From: Candidatus Pacearchaeota archaeon
GTDB lineage: Archaea > Nanobdellota > Nanobdellia > Pacearchaeales > GW2011-AR1
NCBI GenBank assembly: GCA_023140635.1
Contig: JAGLLG010000061.1
Location: 1-19,607, forward strand
DNA length: 19,607 nt
Direction of reading: 5' to 3'
This document shows, one piece after another, positions 13,394 to 19,607 of the stretch. A program made the translations under genes and the position numbers. How positions within the stretch are numbered: position 1 is the stretch's first letter; each line of letters starts with the position of its first letter. The notes under the pieces were generated by a model that was not told where the DNA came from, searched no databases, and saw only the letters and a list, made by a program, of their open reading frames with translations.

Positions 13394-14190
13394 AACTCAT
13401 AGATATACACGCACACTTGGAAGACAGCCGATTTAAAAAAGATTTAAATGAAGTTATCAAACGAGCTAAAAAAGTTGGCATTACAACAATAATCAATTCA
13501 GGTGTAAACCCAGAAACAAATAGGAAAACTCTAAAACTTTCAACAGAATACGATATCATCAAATGTAGTTTTGGTATTTATCCTATCGATGCTTTAGTAA
13601 ATGAGATCAAATACAACGAGGGAGATTTTCTAAGAAAGATTAAACCTTTCAGTATCCACGAAGAACTCAACTGGATTGAAAAACATAAAAATAATTGTGT
13701 AGCGATTGGAGAAGTCGGACTTGACTATAATTGGCCAGAATTTACTAAACATAAAGAAAAACAGATAAAAGTTTTTGAGGAGACCATTGCCCTAGCGAAA
13801 AAGATTGATAAACCACTAATTATCCATTCTAGAAAAGCCGAACTCGACGCTATTAAAGTTTTAGAAAAACACCAATGTAAAAAAGTTGTTATGCATTGTT
13901 TTAACGGAAAGAAAAGTTTAATTAAACGATGCGTTGAAAACGGATGGTTTCTTTCAGTCCCTCCAGTAATTACTAGACTAGAACATTTTAAGATGCTTGT
14001 TGAAGTTGTCCCACTTAAACAGCTTTTAACCGAGACAGATGCACCATATTTATCTCCCGTGGCCGGAACAAAAAACGAATCAGCAAACATTACATTTACA
14101 ATTAAAGAAATCGCAAAAATAAAAAACATCAACGAAGAAAAAATAGCAGAGCAAATATTTAATAATGCAAAAGGTTTGTTCAATCTATAA
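13390..14190 (+). CDS. TatD family metal-dependent hydrolase/DNase
   Basis: A 266-residue TIM-barrel hydrolase of the TatD family, acting as a metal-dependent deoxyribonuclease in characterised members. Metal ligands are visible in order: H7 and H9 in DIHAHLE, E108 in IGEVGLDY, H146 in IIHSRKA, H169 in MHCFNG, and D217 in TETDAPYLSP. Length and motif order are normal for the family. It is translationally coupled to the TsaC gene upstream (4-nt overlap) and is 2 nt from the transporter gene downstream, so the three form an operon. The natural substrate in archaea is not settled. Confidence 0.93.
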   Translation: MKLIDIHAHLEDSRFKKDLNEVIKRAKKVGITTIINSGVNPETNRKTLKLSTEYDIIKCSFGIYPIDALVNEIKYNEGDFLRKIKPFSIHEELNWIEKHKNNCVAIGEVGLDYNWPEFTKHKEKQIKVFEETIALAKKIDKPLIIHSRKAELDAIKVLEKHQCKKVVMHCFNGKKSLIKRCVENGWFLSVPPVITRLEHFKMLVEVVPLKQLLTETDAPYLSPVAGTKNESANITFTIKEIAKIKNINEEKIAEQIFNNAKGLFNL

Positions 14191-14192
14191 AG

Positions 14193-15065
14193 ATGGAGTG
14201 GTATATAATCGCCTTACTTGCAGCATTTTTCTCAGCTAGTGCAGCAATTCTCGAAAAAAAAGTTTTATTCAAGGAGAAAGCTCTCTCGCTCTCACTAATC
14301 CTAGCCTTGTTTAATCTCATCTTAGTCATTCCTTTTTTCTTTTTTATTGATTATGCTTCGCTTTCAGCCTCTGGATTAAGCGTCCTATTTTTTAAATCAA
14401 TCTTAGGAGCTATTGCATTTCTATTCGTTATGAAGGGAATTAAAAACTTAGACATCAGCAAAGCATTACCCTTACTTGTTTTGACTCCAGGTCTAGTTGC
14501 TTTTTTTGCATTCATTATCTTAGGGGAACCTCTTCAACCCATCGAGATTGGGGGAATGATTCTATTGTTAGGAGGAACTTACGTCCTACAATTAAGAAAG
14601 AAAGAAGAAATTTTAGAACCTGTAGAGGAATCCCTCAAGCCTCGAGGTCACCATTACATTATCCTTGCATTGATATTATTTACAGTAACTTCAATTTTAG
14701 ATAAAGCCCTCTTAAAAAATTATAAAGTTCCCTTAGACGCATTCATCGCTTTTCAACATTTATTCTTTGCGATAATTTTTATTTCTTTAGCAATTATGTA
14801 CTCTAAAAATATAGATTTAAAAAAGTCATTTAAATTTTCTTGGAAATTAATATCCGCTCTAGCCATAATCACAATTATCTACAGATACTCTTATCTCTAC
14901 GCAATAAGCATAGCACCCGTAGCCTTAGTCCTTTCGATAAAAAGAATCTCGGTATTCTTTGCAGTTCTAATAGGGGGGAAATTATTCAAAGATTTAAGTT
15001 TAAAAAGAAGAGTTATAGCGACAGCAATAATGATTATCGGGGCTGTTCTAATAATTACAGCTTAA
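14193..15065 (+). CDS. EamA/DMT family membrane transporter
   Basis: A 290-residue protein with about ten hydrophobic segments in two repeats, the EamA (drug/metabolite transporter) layout. The first repeat ends with FIILGEPLQPIEIGGMILLL, the characteristic 'GE..' helix boundary. A hydrophilic linker (about 135-150, KKEEILEPVEESLKP) joins it to the second repeat, which ends AVLIGGKLFKDLS...IIGAVLIITA. The substrate cannot be read from sequence. It is the last gene of the tsaC-tatD operon and converges on korB with a gap of only 10 nt and no clear terminator. Confidence 0.88.
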   Translation: MEWYIIALLAAFFSASAAILEKKVLFKEKALSLSLILALFNLILVIPFFFFIDYASLSASGLSVLFFKSILGAIAFLFVMKGIKNLDISKALPLLVLTPGLVAFFAFIILGEPLQPIEIGGMILLLGGTYVLQLRKKEEILEPVEESLKPRGHHYIILALILFTVTSILDKALLKNYKVPLDAFIAFQHLFFAIIFISLAIMYSKNIDLKKSFKFSWKLISALAIITIIYRYSYLYAISIAPVALVLSIKRISVFFAVLIGGKLFKDLSLKRRVIATAIMIIGAVLIITA

Positions 15066-15075
15066 ATTTAAAATT

Positions 15076-15912
15076 CTACTTCTTAACCCATCCAACTTTT
15101 CTATCAACCAACTCCCGGAGTTGTGGCCACTTTTCTTCAAGAGTTAGTTCTTTTACCTGATAGATTATACCCATAGGAATCTTCCCCTTCTTCGAATTAT
15201 AATCAAACTCATCCGCCAATTTCTCCGCAATCTTTTTATCCTGATTGTCCTTCACCCCATACATCTGCGAATCTTTACCATTCGACTCCACATTAAATAT
15301 CAAACAATCCTGAATCACCTCGACAAATGAAAACCCCTTATGATCAACAGCCTTCGTAAAAATTTCTGTCATATGCGGAATATCTCTGGCAGAAGTCCTC
15401 GCAATAAATGTAGCCCCACTCGCCAAAGCAATTTTTATCGGATTCATAGGTTTATCAAAAACACCCAAAGGATTAACCTTAGAAACATAACCCTGCTGAG
15501 ATGTCGGTGTCGGCTGTCCCGTAGTCAGCGAGAACGATTGATTATCATGAAGAATTAAAGTCATATCAGAATTATATTTAAACGCGTGAATAAAATGGGA
15601 AATCCCCTCGGAATAAACAGCCCCGTCCCCAGCAAATGCCAAAACCTTTAGATTCGGATTCCCGAGTTTCATCCCGATTGCCGTCGGAATTGCCCGACCA
15701 TGAAGACAATAAATCCCTGAAAGATTAATGTAATCAAATATTTTCGCATGACATCCGATGTCTGTTGTGATTGCGAAATCTTCCTGCTTAAATTTTTTAT
15801 CATCTATAAATTTTGAAATTGTCTGCTTCACACTTTCAAGGATCATATGATTTGAGCAGCCAGGACACCAAGTGTTTTCCGAGGATGTTTTTAGTTTATC
15901 TTTTGTATTCAT
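15076..15912 (-). CDS. korB: 2-oxoacid:ferredoxin oxidoreductase, beta subunit
   Basis: A 278-residue thiamine-diphosphate subunit. C16, C19, C54 and C203 match the four-Cys [4Fe-4S] pattern of the Sulfolobus-type two-subunit enzyme (WCPGC, DIGCH, QDC). The ThDP site is GDG (95-97) with N124, followed by the QSFSLTTGQPTPTS segment. With KorA it oxidises a 2-oxoacid with CoA to acyl-CoA, CO2 and reduced ferredoxin. The substrate (pyruvate, 2-oxoglutarate or broad) is not decided by what I can see. It is the last gene of a four-gene operon and overlaps the kinase gene by 4 nt. It is separated from korA by two unrelated genes, which is unusual. Its codons are more GC-rich than those of the intervening genes. 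Confidence 0.94.
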   Translation of the reverse strand: MNTKDKLKTSSENTWCPGCSNHMILESVKQTISKFIDDKKFKQEDFAITTDIGCHAKIFDYINLSGIYCLHGRAIPTAIGMKLGNPNLKVLAFAGDGAVYSEGISHFIHAFKYNSDMTLILHDNQSFSLTTGQPTPTSQQGYVSKVNPLGVFDKPMNPIKIALASGATFIARTSARDIPHMTEIFTKAVDHKGFSFVEVIQDCLIFNVESNGKDSQMYGVKDNQDKKIAEKLADEFDYNSKKGKIPMGIIYQVKELTLEEKWPQLRELVDRKVGWVKK

Positions 15913-16421
15913 TTTATATCTCTTAATATTTTATTAGCAATTTGTTTTACGGTTAATTTCGAAGAATCAAACTCTATTGCATTTTTATATCTGAAGTTTT
16001 GAAAATGTTCTGTATTTCTTTCTATTTTTTTATCAGTCGGCCTTTTTTTCGCATCCTTGGGTATTAGTCTGTTCTTCACTCGTTCTTTTCTTAAGTTTAT
16101 GGGGGCGTGTAATTGATAAATATATACCTTAGATTTCTTTTCTATTTTTTCTATAAACGATTTTAAAAATTCTTCTCTTGTAAATGCCTTTTCAACTATT
16201 ACATTAATATCATTTTTTATATATTCTTTTGTCATGGCTTTCCCAACATCTGCCGATAGCTGTTGATCTTCTGACGAGCCAATGTAATCGGAGAATAAAT
16301 GTTTTATTCTATCTAGCCGTACTATTGCTGTTCTTTTCATTTTTTTATGAAGCAAATTAGCTACGGTTGATTTTCCCGAACCGATAGGTCCATCTATTAT
16401 AATTAGATTTGGTTTTTTCAT
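15909..16421 (-). CDS. P-loop kinase-like protein (AAA_33/zeta-type nucleotide kinase fold)
   Basis: A 170-residue protein with Walker A GPIGSGKS (11-18), RLDRIKHLF (35-43) where kinases of this fold bind substrate or metal, a VIVEKAF strand, and a lid-like basic region (KERVKNRL ... RPTDKKIERN). It resembles small P-loop kinases annotated as shikimate-kinase-like, chloramphenicol-phosphotransferase-like or zeta-type. The substrate is unknown. It lies inside the kor operon with 4-nt ATGA overlaps on both sides and is clearly more AT-rich than korA and korB, which suggests later acquisition. A toxin role (zeta-like) is possible but I see no antitoxin partner. Confidence 0.8.
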   Translation of the reverse strand: MKKPNLIIIDGPIGSGKSTVANLLHKKMKRTAIVRLDRIKHLFSDYIGSSEDQQLSADVGKAMTKEYIKNDINVIVEKAFTREEFLKSFIEKIEKKSKVYIYQLHAPINLRKERVKNRLIPKDAKKRPTDKKIERNTEHFQNFRYKNAIEFDSSKLTVKQIANKILRDIK

Positions 16422-16852
16422 TTTAATTGTTTCATAAACAATGCTCCGTTTTTATCTTCAGAATATTTCATTTTTTTATATTGTTTGTACGCTTTAGAAG
16501 TTTTATTCACCATAAATATCAAATAACTATAATTTTTCTTTTTATAATATTCCTCTACAAATTTTAACAATTTTCTACCATAACTATTGTCCTGATATTT
16601 TGGATGTATCCCTATATCTTCTATTTCCACAAATCTTCCAATGTACCATTTGGTGGGATTAACCGCAACAAATCCTATAATCTTATTATCAACTATCGTA
16701 ACAAAAATATCACAATATCTTGAAAGAAGATTAACCTTTTTCAACGTCATCTTTTGTGTCCAAACTTCCTTATACTCTTTTTTTGTAAAACAAAGTTTGT
16801 ATATTTCAGCTATCTTTTTGTAATCTTTTTTTACAGCTTTCCTGATTTTCAT
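16418..16852 (-). CDS. GNAT-family N-acetyltransferase
   Basis: A 144-residue acyl-CoA-dependent acetyltransferase fold. The N-terminal helix/strand region is MKIRKAVKKDYKKIAEIYKL. The core strand IVDNKIIGFVAV is followed by EDIGIHPKYQDNSYGRKLL, the motif A acetyl-CoA loop, in which the usual Q/R-x-x-G-x-G reads QDNSYG (Ser replaces the first Gly). The C-terminal YKQYKKMKY fits motif B. The acceptor is unknown and could be an amine on a protein, antibiotic or metabolite. It overlaps korA and the kinase gene by 4 nt each and shares their transcript. It is AT-rich relative to korA/korB, like its kinase neighbour. Confidence 0.85.
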   Translation of the reverse strand: MKIRKAVKKDYKKIAEIYKLCFTKKEYKEVWTQKMTLKKVNLLSRYCDIFVTIVDNKIIGFVAVNPTKWYIGRFVEIEDIGIHPKYQDNSYGRKLLKFVEEYYKKKNYSYLIFMVNKTSKAYKQYKKMKYSEDKNGALFMKQLK

Positions 16853-18372
16853 AACACACCCCCAATCAACTTCTTCAATTCATCAGAACAAAAAGGTCTC
16901 CCATTATATTTCAAAAACCGGTTCTCTATTTTAATCCCCGTCTTCTCACGAATAAGTCGTCCAAGTTGCCCTGTTACATTACACTCGACCAATATTATCT
17001 TACTAGCCTTCTCCATTTCCTTTTTAACTTGCGGAGACAAAGGTTTCATATACAAAACCTGAAGAAACTTAGCATCAAGATCTTTTATTGAATCTTTAAT
17101 TGCTCCTGAAGTTGAACCCCAACCAATAATCAAATTCTTAGAATCCTTTTTTCCATGAATTTTAATCATCTCAAAATTCTTCTCAATAAACTTTTTAGAC
17201 TGATTATACTTTTCAACTCTAGCATTAGCATTCTTTTCCGCCAAAACAGAAGACTCCGTAGAATTTCCAAATTCATCAACCTCATAAGAAGACGCCTTTA
17301 CTATATTATTTCCAGGAATTTTTCTCGTAATTTTAAATTTTGGAGTTTTAGCAGAAGATTCAACCGAAGAGAACTCAGATTCAGCAAGATGTTTATCACC
17401 AAGGATAATTGATAAAGTCTGAAATTTCTCAGCGAGAAAAAGTGCTTCGGATGTCTTTTCTATTGCTTCAACAGGATTGCCAGGTGCAAGAACAAATCTG
17501 GGGAACTCCCCGTGCCCCGCCCGAAGTGCAATATCCAAATCAGATTGTGCAGTATAAGTCGGAACACCCGTTCCAGGTCCAGGTCTAGAAGCCAAATAAA
17601 CAGTCAATGGAATTTCAGATATGCCTTGAAGAGAAAGAGCCTCACCCATTAAATCAAATCCTCCACCAGATGTTCCAGTCATAACCTTGGCCCCTGCAAA
17701 AGAAGCTCCAAGAGCCATATTTGCTACAGCAATTTCATTTTCAGCTTGGAAAACCATTAATTTATCTTCAACTTGATTCTTTGCAAGTTCGTTCATTACA
17801 TTAGTCGCTGGAGTCATTGGATATGAAATATGCAAATCTAACCCAGAATTCCTCGCACCAATCGCTACCGCTTCACTCCCTGATAAAATAGATGGCTTGT
17901 TATTAAGTTTCTTTAAATTATAGAGACTCTGTTGAGAATCAAATCCCTTCTTTGCAAAAACAATAGATTCACTAAGTTCCTTAAATTGAGATTTTATCTC
18001 GTTCTCCAACTCCAACATAGGAACACCGAGAATTTTTATTAAAGCGCCTGCAAGGGCAACATTCAAATTCCGACCCGCATCCTTGAATTGATCTGCAGAA
18101 ATCATAACACCCTCCTTTCGCAGAACTTGTTTATGAACTTCCACCATTCGTTCATCAAGAGCAACCAAAATATCAGCAATAGCCTCATGACTTTCAATCA
18201 GAGTATCAGAAATTGAGATTACATTAAAATTATGACCCCCCCGAATTAGTGATTGATAATCTCGATAGTTAAAAGTAAAATAACCATAATTAGCAAGAAC
18301 ATTTGAAACTATCTTCGAAACTTTATTTATACCCTGACCAGCCTTACCACCAATAATAATGTTTAACCTCAT
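16849..18372 (-). CDS. korA: 2-oxoacid:ferredoxin oxidoreductase, fused gamma-alpha subunit
   Basis: A 507-residue protein. The gamma domain (about 1-155; GGKAGQGINKVSKIV, RDYQSLIRGGHNFN) binds CoA and precedes the alpha domain. The alpha domain has YPMTPAT (184-190), the substrate-recognition motif written YPITPAT/ST in relatives, then FQAENEIAVANMALGASFAG and TSGGGFDLMGEALSLQG. The fused gamma-alpha plus separate beta arrangement is the Sulfolobus-type two-subunit enzyme. No ferredoxin-like delta subunit is encoded nearby. The length is at the short end for the family, mostly in the linker (about 340-400). It heads the minus-strand operon, and its start has TTTAAATA 29 nt upstream in an octamer shared with the divergent CofD-like gene. 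Confidence 0.94.
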   Translation of the reverse strand: MRLNIIIGGKAGQGINKVSKIVSNVLANYGYFTFNYRDYQSLIRGGHNFNVISISDTLIESHEAIADILVALDERMVEVHKQVLRKEGVMISADQFKDAGRNLNVALAGALIKILGVPMLELENEIKSQFKELSESIVFAKKGFDSQQSLYNLKKLNNKPSILSGSEAVAIGARNSGLDLHISYPMTPATNVMNELAKNQVEDKLMVFQAENEIAVANMALGASFAGAKVMTGTSGGGFDLMGEALSLQGISEIPLTVYLASRPGPGTGVPTYTAQSDLDIALRAGHGEFPRFVLAPGNPVEAIEKTSEALFLAEKFQTLSIILGDKHLAESEFSSVESSAKTPKFKITRKIPGNNIVKASSYEVDEFGNSTESSVLAEKNANARVEKYNQSKKFIEKNFEMIKIHGKKDSKNLIIGWGSTSGAIKDSIKDLDAKFLQVLYMKPLSPQVKKEMEKASKIILVECNVTGQLGRLIREKTGIKIENRFLKYNGRPFCSDELKKLIGGVL

Positions 18373-18393
18373 AGGGCATCCTAGAAGAGAAGT

Positions 18394-18401
18394 TATTTAA
18401 A
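18394..18401. promoter_or_regulatory. Single TATA octamer serving two divergent genes
   Basis: TATTTAAA on the plus strand (TTTAAATA on the minus) begins 29 nt before the ATG at 18423 on the plus strand and 29 nt before the ATG at 18372 on the minus strand. The midpoint between the two starts falls exactly in the octamer's centre. No other TATA-like element is in the 50-nt gap. Confidence 0.7.
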
Positions 18402-18422
18402 GTTTTGTTTACACAAGTCCTT

Positions 18423-19346
18423 ATGGAAAAGATAGTAACAATCGGCGGAGGAACAGGACAGTTTCAAATCCTAAAAGGACTTAGAGATTGCGAATGTGAA
18501 ATCACAGCGATAACCAACGTTTCAGATAATGGAGGATCCTCTGGAAAACTAATCGACGAGTATGGAATCTTACCTCCGGGAGATATCCGACAATGCCTCG
18601 TTGCTTTAGCAAACAGAGAAGATGAAAGGATCTTGAGAGAACTATTCAATTATCGATTAAAGGATGGGCATAGTATGGGAAATTTAATTATAACTGCATT
18701 AGCAGATATTAGTGGAAGTTTTATCTCAGGTATTAAAGAAACAGGGAAACTATTAAACACTACTGGACGAGTCCTTCCGGTTTCAAGCAATAAATTTAAA
18801 ATATATGCCGAAACTATCGACGGTAAAATTTTAGAGGGGGAAGGAGAGGTTTCCTATTCTTCAGAAAATTCTGGAATCACGCGGCTCTTTGCAAAAGAAA
18901 AAGTTTTTTTATTAAAAGATGCTGGCGAAGCAATAAGAAATGCGGACAAGATTGTTATTTGTGCAGGAGATTTATATGGTAGTGTTCTACCTAATTTTTT
19001 AGTTAATGGAATGTTAGAAGCATTACAAGAATCTCCTGCAAAAAAAATCTACATATGTAATTTATTTACCAAGAAGAATACTGAAAAATTTAAAGCAAAC
19101 GATTTTGTAAAAGAAGTTGAAAAATATTCTAAAATTAAGCTAGATAAAGTTATTATTAATTCACGAAAGCCCTCCTCAGAAGTTTCACAGAAATACCTAA
19201 AAGAAGAATCTTCTTTTGTAGAAGACGACTTAGGAGAAGATTCTCGTGTTGTTCGAGGAGATTATGTTGCGGAGTATCCCTCTGAACGAAAGACAATTTT
19301 TAGACATGTCCCAGAAAAAATAGCACAGGCAATCATGGAAATTTAA
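18423..19346 (+). CDS. CofD/YvcK-family protein (gluconeogenesis-factor or LPPG transferase-like)
   Basis: A 307-residue protein of the CofD/YvcK family. The N-terminal TIGGGTGQFQILKGLR (GGGTG 8-12) is the nucleotide/phosphate-binding motif, followed by TNVSDNGGSSG, PPGDIRQCL and GHSMGNLI, all hallmark segments. CofD itself makes the F420 precursor; YvcK-type relatives control carbon flux or bind UDP-sugars and do not make F420. No other F420 gene is in the window, so the YvcK-like role is as likely. The frame is open upstream to a TTG at 18405. I chose ATG 18423 because it fits the promoter spacing and starts right before the GGGTG strand. Confidence 0.9.
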   Translation: MEKIVTIGGGTGQFQILKGLRDCECEITAITNVSDNGGSSGKLIDEYGILPPGDIRQCLVALANREDERILRELFNYRLKDGHSMGNLIITALADISGSFISGIKETGKLLNTTGRVLPVSSNKFKIYAETIDGKILEGEGEVSYSSENSGITRLFAKEKVFLLKDAGEAIRNADKIVICAGDLYGSVLPNFLVNGMLEALQESPAKKIYICNLFTKKNTEKFKANDFVKEVEKYSKIKLDKVIINSRKPSSEVSQKYLKEESSFVEDDLGEDSRVVRGDYVAEYPSERKTIFRHVPEKIAQAIMEI

Positions 19347-19357
19347 CCTTAAATAAA

Positions 19358-19365
19358 TATATAAA
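19358..19365 (+). promoter_or_regulatory. TATA box for the final ATP-grasp gene
   Basis: TATATAAA begins 29 nt before the ATG at 19387. The spacing supports this ATG over the internal ATG at 19417. Confidence 0.65.
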
Positions 19366-19386
19366 CAACATTTACTCTTCTACTCT

Positions 19387-19607
19387 ATGTTGAGTGTGAT
19401 TAATAGTTTTAGTATTATGAAGAATTTACCTCTTGCTAATTTTCGTGTCATAACGAAGCATGAAGATCTATCTATGTTCGAATTCCCGTATTACTTGAAA
19501 GCAGATGTCGTCGGACATAAAACTGAACTAGGAGCTGTTGTTAGATGTGATAATTTAGAAGATGGAGAGAAAAAATTGAAAAAAATGCACAAAACATTTC
19601 CAAAAAA
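19387..19607 (+). CDS. ATP-grasp protein, likely ADP-forming acetyl-CoA synthetase beta subunit (5' part, cut by window edge)
   Basis: The first 73 codons are visible. After a short N-terminus, LANFRVITKHEDL leads to FPYYLKADVVGHKTELGAVV, which fits the ATP-grasp_5 pattern FPvvlK...HK(T/S)...GgV of acetyl-CoA synthetase (ADP-forming) beta subunits, including the conserved HK. That enzyme converts acyl-CoA, ADP and phosphate to acid, CoA and ATP. The gene runs off the end, so fusion to an alpha domain cannot be judged. It is close to the kor operon, whose product makes the acyl-CoA. A TATA box at 29 nt supports the start. Other ATP-grasp families such as succinyl-CoA ligase beta are the main alternative. 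Confidence 0.75.
   Translation, partial: MLSVINSFSIMKNLPLANFRVITKHEDLSMFEFPYYLKADVVGHKTELGAVVRCDNLEDGEKKLKKMHKTFPK

Noticed and set aside
13725..14183. Open frame of about 150 codons antisense to tatD
   Set aside because: It is fully inside a gene with all catalytic residues intact. The translated sequence shows no family motif and is a by-product of codon bias.
14840..15160. Plus-strand frame spanning the end of the EamA gene into korB
   Set aside because: It overlaps two confident genes in the wrong frame, and its translation is low-complexity, rich in Ser, Asn and Arg.
15909..16852. GNAT plus P-loop kinase as a toxin-antitoxin pair
   Set aside because: A GNAT toxin normally pairs with a small RHH antitoxin and zeta with epsilon; neither antitoxin is present, and both genes are embedded in a metabolic operon.
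18405..18422. TTG start for the CofD-like gene
   Set aside because: It adds six residues ahead of the usual MEKIVTIGGGTG start and lies before the predicted TSS.
1..19607. CRISPR array, insertion sequence, integrase or attachment site
   Set aside because: No regularly spaced repeats, transposase motifs or target-site duplications were seen. The tRNA gene at the left edge has no repeated copy of its 3' end that I could find in the window.

Overview
The window looks like the chromosome of a small-genome archaeon, most likely a DPANN lineage of the Woesearchaeota/Pacearchaeota kind. The evidence is AT-rich coding DNA, archaeal TATA boxes placed a fixed 29 nt before start codons, class III (archaeal-type) prepilin signals, an archease-RtcB pair, a HerA/DUF87 ATPase, a gamma-alpha fused 2-oxoacid:ferredoxin oxidoreductase, and a Cys-rich surface protein with a CCGDD-type motif. 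The lineage is an inference from gene style. The domain Archaea is much safer.

Layout. (1) 1-1944: the 3' part of tRNA-Lys(UUU), then an RNA-ligation operon in which the archease gene overlaps rtcB. (2) 1997-12623: a large surface-appendage region. It starts with a single-pass membrane protein and a 692-residue secreted Cys-rich protein with a C-terminal PKD-like fold. Three pilin-like genes follow, then a secretion/pilus ATPase, a 56-residue helical protein, two T2SSF platform proteins, two more pilin-like proteins with a Glu near +5, and a HerA-like ATPase. (3) 12629-15065: a small membrane protein on the minus strand facing away from tsaC/sua5, tatD and an EamA transporter. (4) 15076-18372, minus strand: a four-gene operon, korA (gamma-alpha fusion), GNAT, P-loop kinase, korB, each pair overlapping by 4 nt. 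(5) 18423-19607: a CofD/YvcK-like gene, then the start of an ATP-grasp gene resembling the beta subunit of ADP-forming acetyl-CoA synthetase.

How the genes work together. The pilus region holds the core parts of an archaeal type IV pilus/Tad-like machine (ATPase, two platform proteins, several pilins), with a secreted protein that could be displayed or bound at the surface. No prepilin peptidase is visible. KorAB would make an acyl-CoA from a 2-oxoacid with reduction of ferredoxin, and the ATP-grasp protein could convert acyl-CoA to acid plus ATP. Together they suggest a fermentative energy module.

The clearest regulatory signal is architectural. At least ten starts have a TATA-like element beginning 28-30 nt upstream, which implies leaderless mRNAs. 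The korA/cofD-like intergenic region has one TATA octamer placed with exact symmetry between two divergent starts. Two genes about 2.4 kb apart share a duplicated promoter-plus-start cassette. No CRISPR array, insertion sequence or integrase was seen.
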